The notes: generated from the letters alone by a model not told the origin. A DNA stretch of 64,000 nucleotides from Albula goreensis (GCA_022829145.1 CM040746.1:9876684-9940683), one strand, 5' to 3'. Counted from the stretch's first letter, positions 1 to 11,381 are shown. Program-made: numbers and translations.

Positions 1-1200
1 CAGCTAGCCCAGCTGAGATACTGAAACATGGGGGACACCTCCACAGTCTGCACCTGCACCCCTCCCCAATCCCCCAACCCCCATTCACAAACATCTGAGG
101 TTCAGAAGCCCAAGAGTGGAAAGATGACAACATTTTGGTCATCTACAATAGCCAAAATATCTTCTTCCTCTCTTTCGCAGGGAGAGTACTGGCCAAAATC
201 ATTCTGCAAATCCTGAGGTTCCTGAAATAAAATAAGGGTCAGGAAAATAATCTCCAATGATATAATCACATCTCTCTTTTTAATCCATTGCTTAACCAGG
301 TTAGGTCAACTGAGAAATCACTTCTCTTTTGCAGTGATGACCTGAAAATGAATGTGGTTAAGGACTGTGAGAGATTACACAGGCAGTCAGATATAGGGTG
401 GCCAGATGTAGAGAACCCATTTTGATTGGTTGGAATTTGACCATTAATGCTTCTACTCATTGTGAGGTGCCATTGGAATTTGAATGAACACTGACAGTCA
501 GGACCTCGATTAAACATTTAATTTGAAGGGTGTATCTTTTGGTGTGATTGGTTCAAGCAAGTCACTGACAGCTGAGAGTAGCTCCACCCAAAGGAAGTTC
601 ATGAACTTTCATTTCAACAATCACTAGTTTATATAGAGAAAACAAAATTACTTCACCATCCCAGTCTTATCCCATGATTACAGGGGAACCAGTCTCACCC
701 CTCCTCATCCTAAAAGCACAGAGGAGCCAAATGCCGGCCATTTCAAGGAAGCAGTGACAGATGGATTGGGATCAGTCAGCTTGCAAATGACGCATGTATG
801 TATCAGGCTATGAGACAAGAAGAGGACAAAAAAAGTCAATGCATCATTCTCTTAATGTTTGAGCTGTTTGTGATCAGACGTTGAAGCTTGAGTGTGTAAG
901 TGAATCACTTCCTTCTTCTCTGTGACAAAAACTTCCCTGTGTCTGCATGTGTGCATCTGGTGTCCTTGTATAACACTTGAATGTGAATGTAGTGAATTGA
1001 TCCAAACTACGAGTGGATTTTGTGAATGCAGTGTTTTCAGTTGGTTTTTCATTCATTGACTCAAAGCTTTAAAAAACTGATCATCTGATGTTCTGATCAG
1101 TATGTGATTGGTCCTCACAGGAAAAGACCACAGTGGACACACCCCCGATACCTATTTCTAATGCACACATTTTAAAGATACATTTTGACAGGAGAAGGTC
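1..1200. other. No recognisable feature
   Basis: Ordinary mixed-composition sequence. The short open frames have no recognisable product, and I see no repeat signature beyond a few TTTGAAGG-like fragments. Confidence 0.5.
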
Positions 1201-1204
1201 GCAT

Positions 1205-1445
1205 TTAATATGGGCTTATGTGTGTTTGTGACATGTATGTATGCAGGTGTGCGTGTGTGTGTCTTTGTGATATGTATGACTGTAAATGTGTGTGATATGT
1301 ACACGTGTGTGTTACAACATATACATATGTAGGTATGCACACATACAGACACATATAAACAGATACACATGCATATATGCTTGTACATCTTTTTTGGGTG
1401 TCTGCATGTGTGATATGCATGCTAGTTCATGTGTGTGTATATGTC
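1205..1445. repeat. Degenerate GT-rich low-complexity tract
   Basis: Interrupted TGTGTG/TATGTG runs continue over about 240 bp, switching to CA-rich text at about 1335-1370. It is low-complexity and gives spurious open frames on the reverse strand. Confidence 0.75.
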
Positions 1446-1540
1446 TGTTTTCCTGTTGTTGTTGACTCTCGGGGTCTCAGAGAAACGAGCAGCATCGGGC
1501 AAATGAAACTGAAGTCTCTGTCTGTAGTTTCTCTCCGCAG

Positions 1541-1676
1541 GGCGGCCTGAGAGCCAGCAATGCCGCATGTGAGATCGCCGGGATCCTCAGCCTGCCTGCC
1601 CCGTTCCAGGCCTGGAATGGGATCCATATGCGCTGGGGCACAGGGGGCCACGCTGGCGCAGGGGCATTGTGGGGGG
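1541..1676 (+). other. Weak candidate exon (splice-flanked open frame)
   Basis: A good acceptor (pyrimidine-rich GTAGTTTCTCTCCGCAG ending at 1540) precedes a GC-rich open frame of 46 codons starting GGLRASNAACEIAGIL and reaching a stop at 1679. A possible donor (GG-GTGATT) lies at about 1677. I do not recognise the peptide, no domain is visible, and nothing upstream or downstream extends it. It could equally be a CpG-retaining conserved noncoding block. It is recorded so that it can be tested against transcripts. Confidence 0.15.
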
Positions 1677-1875
1677 GGTGATTTCAGGGGGCGGCCCCGA
1701 TCGTAGCGTGCGACAGCCTCATTACTGAGAGTGGAAGGGCCACGTGGCCAGTGGGGCCAAAACCAGCTCTGGGGGCCGAACTCTTGGAGGCTGAACGGGT
1801 GGGCAGCAACAAATCACCGGACCTGTTCACCACACCGAGGCGTCCAAACACGTCATTGGTCTGGGAGTCCAGCAG

Positions 1876-2065
1876 CATTTACATTTAAGCACTTGGCATC
1901 CACTCTTATCCGGAGCAAATTACAAAGCTTAAAATTGGATATTTACTGAAGCAATTGAGGTTAAGCACCTCACCATGCTCAACCAGCAGTGCCCCAAGTG
2001 GGAATGAAATCTACAGCCAGTGGAGTTGCGAGGTGGACCAGATCCTTAACCGTTATACGTAAACA
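1876..2065 (-). mobile_element. tRNA-derived SINE relic, reversed
   Basis: The left end (1876-1930) is the reverse of the common fish SINE tail: CATTTACATTTAAGCACTTG followed by GCATCCACTCTTATCCGGAG and AAATTACAAAG. The middle carries the body phrase GGATATTTACTGAAGCAATT at about 1937-1956, then a CACCATGCTCAACCAGCAGT segment. A degraded B box lies reversed near 2000-2016 (GGGAATGAAATCTACAGCC). The tRNA-like head ends near GATCCTTAACCGTTATACG at about 2060. This is the most complete SINE in the window, at roughly 190 bp, and it is strongly diverged. Confidence 0.8.
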
Positions 2066-2579
2066 CTGCTGCCCATAGTCACTGAGAGGGGTTAATACCA
2101 GGAACTGGAGGCTCATGGGTAATAGGTTTCCACCAATTGCAATGACACACATGTATTCAGCACAATGACATGGGCATAACATCATGGTCCAGTGAACTAA
2201 AGAGACAGCAGATGAAAGCAGATCACAGTTCCCTCTTTGCTCTCCCTGGTTACCAAACAAAAACATCCCATCGAAAAAAACAATCCCACTACACAATAGA
2301 AAAAAAAATTAATTCATCATGGCACAAAGAATGGCCTATTCATCGGGAAGAGATTTTATTATTATTGCCATTATTATTTTTTTCTTGCTTTTTTTTGCTC
2401 TTATTTTGCCGTGCGTGGGCTGCGTGCGGTTAACCTCAAGCCCTCAGCCTCATGAAAGCCGCTGCGGAAAACGAGGGTAAGCATTCTTCAGCCGCCTTTG
2501 TTTCGCAAAACGGTCTGAGTCACCCACAGAAGCTGCTCCCGCTCTGTGGGTCGGGACCCGCCGTTCTGCGTGAGGACGG

Positions 2580-3140
2580 CCATGTAATAAATATGAGGAA
2601 TGAAAATAAAGGCCCACTCCATTAAAAAAAGGCCCTACTACAAAATAAAGGCCTAGTACACAATAAAGGCCCTTCCTCATAAAAAAGGCCAACTGCAAAA
2701 GAAAGGCCTAATATACTGCAAAGTAAAGTCCAATTATAAAATGAGTGCCGAATGCAGAATAAAGGCAAACAGTATGATGAGGGCCTTCAGCAAATAAAGG
2801 CCTACTCCATAAAGGCATTCTGTGAAATAAAGGCAAGCAGTACGATAAGGACCTACTGAAAAATAACGGCCAAAAATATAGAGAGGGCCTACTGCAAAAT
2901 AAAGGCCTAAGATACAATCAAAAGCCTTCTTCAAAATAAAGGCCTAATATACAATGAAATGTGTTCTTCAAAATAAAGGCAATGACTACAATATGGTGAC
3001 TACAATATGGGCGTACTGCAAAATAAAGGCCACCTTTGTCATAAAAAACCCTATTTCAAAATAAAGGCAAACTGTAAAATAAAGTCCTAATATAAAGGCC
3101 TAAGATACAAACAAGGCTCACTGAGAAGGCCTACTTTGCA
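2580..3140. repeat. Degenerate AAATAAAGGCC minisatellite
   Basis: About 25 imperfect copies of a roughly 20-bp unit, consensus close to TACTGCAAAATAAAGGCCTA, are strung over about 550 bp. Neighbouring units often differ in the same way, so a period of about 40 bp is also visible (for example TAATATACAATG-type and TTCTTCAAAATAAAGGC-type units alternating near 2900-2980). Variant cores include AAATAAAGGCAA, AAAGTAAAGTCC and ATAACGGCC. Each unit carries AATAAAGG, which contains the AATAAA polyadenylation hexamer. Reverse-strand frames rich in GLYFAVGP-type residues are by-products of the repeat. Confidence 0.85.
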
Positions 3141-3859
3141 ATGAGAGGAACTATCACACATTATATACCTATTGTACAGCCGGAGGATACGACAACATGA
3201 CATTTCACTGTTGAGCCAAACATCTGGAATGGGATGGAAACACTGTGCCTCCAATATCCATGTTACAGTGCCATAACAGGATGCTGGCTGTGGGGCCCAT
3301 CCATACACTGGAGGAGTGCCTTAACAGGATGAACCAACCAGCATCCCAGAGACCAATCTATACTCTCAATCATAAAACAGATCTCCACGGAAATACTAAT
3401 TTCACTTGTACCCAAGTAAAGCTGGCTATGTTGTCATCAAATGTCATAAGGATTTTACTATTTCTCATAGTATAGAAGCACTTTATCAGGTCTGTTAGAA
3501 TGAACTGGTTCTGAGGGATTACGACAATATGCATTTGAGCATGCATAAGCCAATGTGGAATCATAATTAAAAACGGTATTAACAGTGAGATTACTATGTA
3601 ATTCTGTTCCTTTTACTTTTGGAAGGAGAGGATAAAAAAATAGTTTCTCATACTCTTACACAACCTCGCTTGAATATTACTTGAGGAAGATACTGTTCAA
3701 GCAAACTGGAAAGCAATAGTGCATAAAGCATTGAGGCCTACACAATGTGTAACATAATTCATTATGCTTAATGTTAACTGTCTCTGTACAGACGTTTGGA
3801 AATGAGGGAGAAATTATACAACTGGGGGTTATAAAATGGTTAACCCTCAAAAAATACAC

Positions 3860-4025
3860 AAAAAAGCGGCACGGTTGAACGGTTCAAAGTCGTTATATGC
3901 AAATGAGAAATATGATCGTTTGACACAACACCTTGCTGTTTGTCAGGGTGAACGAGGCTCTTTTTTAATCTGCATATTAATGTGTACTGATTAGAGAGGA
4001 GAGGGGGCATGAAGAGACTGAGAAA
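3860..4025. promoter_or_regulatory. CNE-like segment with octamer motif
   Basis: A perfect POU octamer ATGCAAAT (3897-3904), a TCF/LEF-like TTCAAAG just upstream, and an ATATTAATG stretch near 3975 lie in unique sequence that keeps several CpGs. This composition is typical of vertebrate developmental enhancers, but conservation cannot be seen from one genome. Confidence 0.35.
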
Positions 4026-4125
4026 TTGCAGCAGGTAAAGCGGGTCTGGCTTTGATTAATGATTCGGGGGCAGGATGTTTTGATGGGGGTACGGCACATC
4101 TGGATTACAGTGTCATCGCTGAGTC

Positions 4126-4186
4126 CTCTCTCTCTCTCTGATTGGCCACAGCAGAGAGAGAGAGAGAGAGAGAAGAGAGAGAGAGA
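4126..4186. repeat. (CT)n / (GA)n inverted tract around a CCAAT box
   Basis: (CT)7 at 4126-4139 is followed by GATTGGCCACAGCA and an interrupted (GA) tract at 4153-4186. The two tracts are complementary and could fold as a cruciform. The loop presents ATTGG (4141-4145), an inverted CCAAT box. Confidence 0.8.
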
Positions 4187-4189
4187 ATC

Positions 4190-5170
4190 AACCGCCGGAC
4201 ATTTAATGGAGACCCACGTCATCGTTAGAGTCAGAGAGGAGGGTGGCTACTTGCGGTGGCAGGGGCGGGATCTGGTCATCACAACAGTTTATCAGCATCT
4301 GTCCAGAGGTTTGTTGGTAAATTGTCACTCTGTTCACCGGGCAGTACAATTTTTGCCATTGGTATCCCTTATCCAGAGCGTCGCACTTTTAGAGCATTTG
4401 AACCACACACTGAGCCCTCTGGCTGGGGAGTAGGTGGAACAGACCACTTGCATTGGATTTTAGTTGCCTGTATGGTAGAATATCAGCAATACAGGTTCAA
4501 AGTTGGCTAACATTAGCCGCTCGCAAGCTAGCTCCATTTCCTGTTAGCTATATTTTTAATATAGATATAGAAACTATAGCAGTATTGTCTTTGCATGCAA
4601 GTAGGGTGAATTATTGTTACATTGTCATCCTCGTAATTAACAAGCTCTTGTCATAGTAGAGCCAGTAAGCACTACTGACTGTCATACAGACAGCCATAAC
4701 ACTTTCACGGTCTTCAGCCAATTTTTCGGTATACCAGCAGGCAGTTCACAAATTCACACCATCAAAAATTAGGCCTACATCCAATCAACGTCTCCAAAAC
4801 TTTGACTGCCAAGTGTTATGGATTATTTTGCCTTGGTTTTGGCAAGTCCAGCTATCACAAAATTACAAAATTACTTTTTAATTGCTAAATCGCTACGAAA
4901 TTACTTTTGTTAAGTAAGAACATGTCATTACACTTGGATGCAAGATCATTCAGTAGAGGCAGAAACTTGTGAACTAATCTAGTCCTGGCTTGAACATGTC
5001 ATTTTCTACTCATTTAATTAGCTCCAATTACTTATATGATCTAACGTTTTAGCCTAAGTAATAGGTGAGCTCACAAAGGGCAGTCACATAATCATGTCTG
5101 CACACAAACCTCTTTAAACTAAGGCCTGATCTATCTATCTAAACAACAAAAACAACTCATATACACAGTT
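4190..5170. other. No recognisable feature
   Basis: AT-rich unique sequence. The 124-codon frame at 4059-4433 derives partly from the GA tract and is not protein-like. Confidence 0.5.
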
Positions 5171-5179
5171 TGAGTTGTC

Positions 5180-5275
5180 CAGTCGTCCAGGACCGAGGTT
5201 GCCCACCCCTGCAATACGGTGTAGGTAAATGAGAAGCCAGGATAGGCTGAATGACCTCATCAGCACATTATGTAT
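5180..5275 (+). repeat. LINE-tail-like dispersed repeat, copy 2
   Basis: CCAGGACCGAGGTTGCCCAC then CCCTGC, a spacer, and AGGCTGAATGACCTCATCAG then CACATTATG parallel copy 1 in order and spacing. Both are on the plus strand. Confidence 0.52.
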
Positions 5276-5279
5276 TGTC

Positions 5280-7640
5280 ATGCCCTTGTTCATGTGTTCA
5301 CATGAGTCATCCAGCGCAAGATGCCAGGATGAAATTTGCCTGGATGATTTTCCCGTGGGCCAATAAGCAGGCAAGTCTATTCTCTTCTCCTCTCTCCACA
5401 GTCACTTCTGAATGCTCCTCTGGGGGTGGAAGGCAGCTTCTATTGAGCTTGTTCAAAGCTGAGGTGTTTGAACCTGGAACCACAGCCTCAGTGGGCAAGA
5501 TGGCCCAGAGATGCAGGGGCCTGGGAGCAGCGGTGGGGCCGTCCTTTTCTTTGCTGTCTGAAATCAAAAAGCGGCCTCTGTTCTGCTTTTCCCTCTTTTA
5601 CTGTTCATGTGCGCTGTCCGCTTCTGTCTCTCCCCACGCCCATTTGGGATCAGATGCTGTTGCGGTGTCCTCGGTCATGTGATCATAGTGAAAGGACACG
5701 TGAGGCATTAACGCACATTTTCATACGTCTCATTTTCATTTTCATTTTCATATGTCACAGCCTCAGCCTCAGGGCTCACACATACTCTTCACATATTTGT
5801 GATTTCATATTCCTGTTCTAGTATTCAGACAAAGTGCATTTTCTTCAAATTGATATTGCAAAAAAAGAAGACTATACAGTGTAACATGATGTACAGTCAT
5901 ACATTTAAATTGTAATGTATTGTGATGTATTCAATAAATCCAATACATTGTACAAAGTATTCTCCATAGAACTAGAGTCCGGTGATCCCACCTTAGATTT
6001 TTTGATGATTGTTGTGGGTCATCAGAGTAATTTAAGTAGTCACATTTTTTGTCATACTATGCATAAATGAGCATACTACTTTAAACGGTATACTAAAAAA
6101 ATGCATGAAGAGTATGAGGAAAAATATTTGGCATTAATAATACAGCTTAGCACTGGGAAATATGTCATTAACATCATATCATACTACATTTAATGTGAAA
6201 TGTTGTATTTTAAATGACTGACTTCGGTTATGACAGACAGAAGTTTATATTTTATATTTCTTTTGGAGTCATGCAATTTCATACCAGCTGTTTCCTTCCT
6301 TGGGTGCGTCCCAAAACTCAAAAAAATGTATCCTCTTTTCCTCCCCTACCTCCTTTTCTCCTCCCTTCCTCAAACGCTGGGATGCTGGAGGAGGGAAATG
6401 AGATGGTGGTGGAGAGAGGGAGGGTACATATTTTTTGAGCTCTTGGCCGCACCCGTTGAGTCCGGTCAAGCGGTGATGTGACCTAATTGACTCTGGCACG
6501 TTAGCTGATCAAAGGAAGGGGCAAAAGTGAAGCTGGCCTCCCTTCAAAAGGAGCCAAGAACTTAGCCAAAAGGTGTGTCTGCTCCAGAGCGTAAGGGCAA
6601 TGCCGCTGCACAGCACCCTTCAGCTGTGGCACCGTATGTTAGAGAATACTATTGCATGATATGATCGATGTTCTGATCATTGGGATAAAGACCAGCTCTC
6701 TCAATATTTGAAAGCACTTTTTTTGTGATTCGGTAGTCCTGGCAGTTTTTTATTGTGATTCCAGCTTTTGTATTTGTATTTTGGAATTTATTACTGTGAG
6801 AGTAAACCGTAAAAATTGTGTTGACTATTTTAATCTTGACTTGCGAGCAAATGTATACTATTATTCTGCCAAAGCTATATCCATTCTGATGTAATTAAAT
6901 GGGTGACTGTTGTCTTTGGTATTTAAGACTTGTGACTGTAAAACATTAGTCTGCCCAAGCCAGATTGATCTTGATAAAACTTCCTGCTTGACTGTTTATT
7001 TATTTACTTGTTTGTTTATTTGTTTGATTGTTTATTTTGGGAAGGTCTGGCTTTAGTAATGTGCTCCATATGCTTCTTCATTGTACTGCTTCTCCATAGC
7101 AGACTGCCGTGTTCACTGCCTGCTGCTGTGTATATTTGAAGTATAATTGTACTAAGTGCAGCGACATTACCCTTTTTCCATTACCACCTAGTGTGGCACT
7201 CTTTTTGTACTTTGATCACTGTGTTAAACATGGAATGGTTTCACTTTGAGTTAGACCATATATGGAGGTGTAGTCCCTTCTTGCAGTTTATGCCAGCCCA
7301 GGCCATTCTCTAATGCACGTAGGTTTCTCTTGAAGCCTGATCTATTTCACCTTATGGTTGTGTCATCGCGTGCACTGTCATTGAGGTGTTCCTCTTAGTG
7401 AAAGTTAATTGGTTCCAGGGGCTCTCACCTTCAAACTGAGAGTGGCGTAGTCTGCATTTCAAGCAGCGTTCAGGCCAGGTTACATTAGATCTCGGACACA
7501 GATCCGAAGTGCACTTCAGGTCATTGTAGATGTAATGGTGCAGCTCGTTTCTCCCTGACCCGTAGAGTGCTGGAAGTGAGTGTGAGGCTTTAATTGGTCT
7601 GCATGGCATTTTGGAGACAAGATCAGAAAATAAAAAAGGT
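5280..7640. other. Mostly featureless
   Basis: Apart from the CATTTT run, this is non-repetitive AT-leaning sequence. The 143-codon frame 5251-5682 has no visible domain. Confidence 0.45.
5726..5752. repeat. (CATTTT)n short tandem repeat
   Basis: Four consecutive CATTTT-like hexamers ending in CATATG. Confidence 0.7.
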
Positions 7641-7769
7641 GAAAAAAAGCCTCCCGCAGCGATGTGTCATGCCACTATTGATCTGTACCTAGGAGGGAAA
7701 AGTTGTACAAGACTAATAAATCTAAGACAGAACCCTGGCACCCGTCTGTATTATTTTTGATAAACAGCG

Positions 7770-7965
7770 TTCAAAGGGAGGGAGATTCACACAGGTAAGA
7801 GATTGCAGAGCTTCGTTTCCGACTCCCCGCGGGGCTGACAATAAGCGAAACAGACATGAAAAAGAACCTCCGAGCCACAAGTTGCGGGGGTAAATATTAA
7901 ATGCGTGTGGCACTACGGAAGGGCGGCCGCCAGAAAAAACCTGCTCCATCACACCTGGGAGCTGA
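7770..7965. promoter_or_regulatory. CpG-bearing CNE-like segment
   Basis: Unique sequence with clustered CpG (CCCCGCGGGG, GCGGCCGCC) beside TTGCGGGGGTAAATATTAAA. It stands out from its AT-rich surroundings, with no open frame or repeat signature. Confidence 0.28.
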
Positions 7966-8206
7966 ACCCATCCCACGCTGCATCTCTCAGGTAAACCATA
8001 ACCAAGACAGCTCAGCATGAGGTGCGATGCTCTGAAACAAAAGGGGCCTATTTTAATGTATTTTTGGGTGTTATACCACAGTAGTTTCTCCACCAGCAAA
8101 TTTTGAGACGAAAAAAATGCATTTTTTATTTATTTTGTGCCAAAGGATTCCAAATAATTTGTCTTTGTGCAGTGGTTGCTAAACTCCTTAAGTGCAAGAC
8201 TAACTT

Positions 8207-8277
8207 GCATTATCACAGTATATATTATATTAGTGTTATAGTATAGCACGCTAATATAATATATACTGTAATAATGC
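8207..8277. repeat. Near-perfect hairpin, 27-bp arms
   Basis: The left arm 8207-8233 and right arm 8251-8277 are inverted copies with a single mismatch (C at 8213 opposite A), separated by a 17-base loop (8234-8250). The arms are AT-rich (GCATTATCACAGTATATATT then ATATTAG on the left). A T run follows the right arm. It may be a small palindromic MITE or an AT-rich cruciform. The arms are longer and more AT-rich than typical for a microRNA precursor. Confidence 0.85.
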
Positions 8278-8279
8278 AG

Positions 8280-9740
8280 TTTTTTTTTTTTTTCGACATT
8301 CCACTATTCTGTTGCAATGAGCATACTGGTTCTTTGCCACAGTCATCAGTCTTCACAAGCTGCTTTCAGACATGGAAATAACCTCAATGTGATGGCACTC
8401 TTCACTGCATGAATTTGCTATTTTATTACATCTATTTACAAATAAAAACTTGGTGAGAGCTCCCCTGAGAAGACAAATAATTTTTAAATATAGTAGATGT
8501 GCTCAGAATCTTCAATTAAGATGCACTTTTTAAAGTATATTTTTGGCTACTTTAGGCACATTGGAGCAAGACTTGTTCTATAGAACTGTATTGCTACAGT
8601 AGCTTTCTAATTCATACATGTTTTGTTTGTTAAAGAGTTTACTTTCGGCGCAGCATGTGGAACTCTGAAGACATGATAACTAACCAGGTATCTGTATCCT
8701 TTTTTAGATTAGATGCTTAGGTAGTAGGTTAGAAGTTCTACCAGATTTTATTTTTATTTATTTTTTTTTTTTTCTGGAGGGAATTTCATATTTCTATGGT
8801 ATCAGCACAAAACATTCCATTCTAGAGTCCAGCGTTTAATCATTTCAAAATGATATTGTGTACCATTCAGAGACAGCAGATCAGTACAATTGGCTTTAAG
8901 TATGAGTTAACATGTGAATTCTGACCGATCAAATGAAGATAAGAAACGCACTTCAAAAACTCACTTCTAACAGTGATGTTTGGGAAATTAATTCTTCTTT
9001 GTGAAAATGTATTACCTCACCATTGATCTATGGTTCCTTAGGGGAGAAAACTCTTATCTGTCCAATGTATATAGATGGAAATCTAACATACTGTGTGTGA
9101 AACATGTTAACCCTTAAATCTGCCTTATGTGTTCAAGTAGCCACAATAAAATGTTTTGAAACCTTTTCACAAACAAGAGAAAATTAAAAGTATACAAAAT
9201 ACAGATGGCATATAGCATAGATCTGTCTTTTCTGATTGAACTAATAAAGAAAATATAACAACAAAATAAGTAAGAAATCTAAGATATTAGAACGCCTTCT
9301 CAGCTCAACATTACTTCTGTTCTGCAAAGGCCCTGGTTCCAGAACAGTCTGCCTAAGCATACAGACAGATGTGGTAATTGACTATTCTTGGAACACAGTT
9401 ATCCAGAACTCCTAAGACACTTTTACTTTACTGTCTGGGACTGGCGCTTACTGTAGCAGTGATCGCATTCGTGGCGGGACATGCCAGCTTAGGAATGGAT
9501 TTGATCTGGGTCTCAGAGGACATTCCAACCTCTTCCCCAATGTCTCAAAGTCTGTTTGTACCGCCACCCTCCCTCCTTACACCTGTGGTGACATGATTAC
9601 TTCTGAAGTATCAGTTGTATTCTGAATGTGTTTCAGTTCTTTTTTCAGTCTCTGTTTTGAGGCCCATTTGACTCCATTTTTAGCTATGTATTACATCCTA
9701 CAGGGTTTGAAAATGGTGCTGCATAAATGATGATACAGGT
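8280..9740. other. Featureless AT-rich stretch
   Basis: Several T runs (8280-8294, 8757-8774) and otherwise unique text. The 72-codon hydrophobic frame at 9378-9596 is unrecognised. Confidence 0.45.
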
Positions 9741-9744
9741 CAGA

Positions 9745-9990
9745 AAATTGAAATATTAGCAAGTGTTATAAAGCTGTTCCTTTTAAAATAATTTCCCACA
9801 TGCCATGTATGATTTTGCAGGTTTTTCAGATGTGATGTACTTACCTTATTCTCAGAATTACTGAGCAAATGAGGGAACGTTACTTTACGTTACTTTACCA
9901 ACTAGTCTGTAAAGTCATAGGTCATCGCTTTCTGGTTCAGATTTATGGGAATTCCTTAAAGGAAAATCAGGAAGTCAGTTTGGCCGGGGA
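9745..9990 (+). repeat. Dispersed repeat family R1, copy C (right part)
   Basis: TTAAAATAATTTCCCACATG is nearly identical to copy A. It is followed by ACTGAGCAAATGAGGGAACG, ACCAACTAGTCTGTAAAGTC and GGAAAATCAGGAAGTCAGTT, matching the central and right blocks in order. It includes a small local duplication of TTACTTTACG at about 9881-9900. The left block is absent. Confidence 0.5.
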
Positions 9991-10324
9991 AGTTCTTTTC
10001 GTGCTTTTGCCAGGCTTATAGCGGAGAAGTCTGGTCTTCGTGGTTGGTGATTGATGTACCCTCTGGTCTCTGCATATGAGCCCCACGTGTCCTTCGCCGC
10101 TGTATTCTGGATCAGCGCTCCAGAATGACCCAGTCTCCGTGAACCGGGGAACCTGGTCGGTAGCAGCCGCTGGGCTCTCTCTCCCGATGATCCCATCTGG
10201 AGGGGAGTCAACAAAAAAGAGGAAGGGATTCGAAAAAAAAATAAGAACGAAGAGAAAAATATGAAGAAAAAATGTTTGGAGAGTTTGCCAGGGAAGTAAC
10301 TCATAACAGATGTACCATAACTCA

Positions 10325-10525
10325 TTGATGATTGGCAGGCCGGACAGAGCGCGTCCAATCACAACGGCTCCTTCACAGCATGCTACAAGGTCCAACCGGA
10401 CTGGGCGAGTTTGTTAAAACAAGCGAATCGGATCCTCTCGGAAATGGACCCTGCTCCAGAACCTTCGGGTCAAACCACCGATTATATAGACCCGCCTGTT
10501 ACTCAGCTTTGTGTTCCTAACGTTG
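10325..10525 (+). promoter_or_regulatory. Promoter-like CCAAT/TATA segment
   Basis: An inverted CCAAT (ATTGGC, at about 10331), a CCAAT in GTCCAATCACAACGG (about 10354-10368), GC-containing text and a TATA-like ATTATATAGACC near 10480 occur in promoter-like order, with several CpG dinucleotides in a locally CpG-poor region. About 120 bp separates the second CCAAT from the TATA-like box, longer than usual. No open reading frame of recognisable kind follows, so a noncoding transcript or an enhancer is as likely as a gene promoter. Confidence 0.2.
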
Positions 10526-11149
10526 AAGTACTCTGTCTCCCTTCCCCTGACACCGTAACATTAGATTTCAATGCATCTTTTGAAAACTGATTAAGAGGTA
10601 TGACCGAGCAAACTGGTGATGGATGCTTAGGACAGTGATACAGCACCAACATCTCCTGTTACCAGCTGGAACCTCCTGTAGTTTAGCAACAGGGAGGATG
10701 GGAGGGACACAAGGGCAGACTATGTATAATTAGCGGTCAAACCATACGTCGGATTCTTGTATATCTCCCCAATACAATGCTTTATGAGTTTGCCAGGGAT
10801 ATATTGAACATAGACAAAATATCATGAGCTCAATATGGTAGACTAAGGACAATGAATGGTTTAGGCTACATATAAAAAATAAAAAAATAATAATTTAAAC
10901 TGAATTAAACTGCTATACAGCAAAATGTTCAGCATAAATACGAGTCTAATAGAGCTTCTGTGACTCCACAGGAGATAAAAGTGCTCCTTACGATGTAAAA
11001 TGTACTTTTGTGATAGCTGATTTAGCGCTGAACATTTCAGCTCTTTAAGAATAACTGGTGTTTTTAACAGGGAACTTTCTTGCCGTTAGTAAAAGGAGTC
11101 TCTAAATAATACAGTGTGTTGCAGCCCAGGGCGCACAGTAAAACAAATC

Positions 11150-11300
11150 CGACAGCCAAAGTGCTCCAGCATGGGACGTGCGGGATCCTGAGTAACGGGG
11201 AGAGGTGAGGGAGTTAAAGGCGCGCGGTATAATTAATCACCTGCGGTAATGCGGCCAGGCGACTCTCCCCCGACTTCCTGCCATCTCAAGTACCGCCAGC
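11150..11300. promoter_or_regulatory. CpG-bearing CNE-like segment
   Basis: GTTAAAGGCGCGCGGTATAA then TTAATCACCTGCGG combines a GCGCGCGG run, a TAATTAATCA homeodomain-like site and a CACCTG E-box in unique sequence. Confidence 0.35.
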
Positions 11301-11381
11301 TCCCCAGTATTCACACCAAACCAGCTTCTTTCTACAACTTCTTGGTAATACTACAACAACTTCTACCAATGTGACTACTGG

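Noticed and set aside
2450..2934. Reverse-strand frames with repeated GLYFAVGP-like peptide
   Set aside because: They are by-products of the AAATAAAGGCC minisatellite, and the 20-bp period is not a multiple of three.
4366..4385. SINE-tail-like CTTATCCAGAGCG
   Set aside because: Only about 13 bases match. Nothing around it supports a SINE.
5251..5682. 143-codon forward frame
   Set aside because: No recognisable domain, and an overlapping reverse frame of similar quality exists.
8717..8730. let-7-like string TTAGGTAGTAGGTT
   Set aside because: Only part of the mature sequence matches, and no complementary arm lies within hairpin distance on either side.
9967..10395. 142-codon reverse frame with hydrophobic middle
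   Set aside because: The hydrophobic Phe/Leu run is the reverse reading of an AAGAA-rich tract, so it is not a membrane protein signal.
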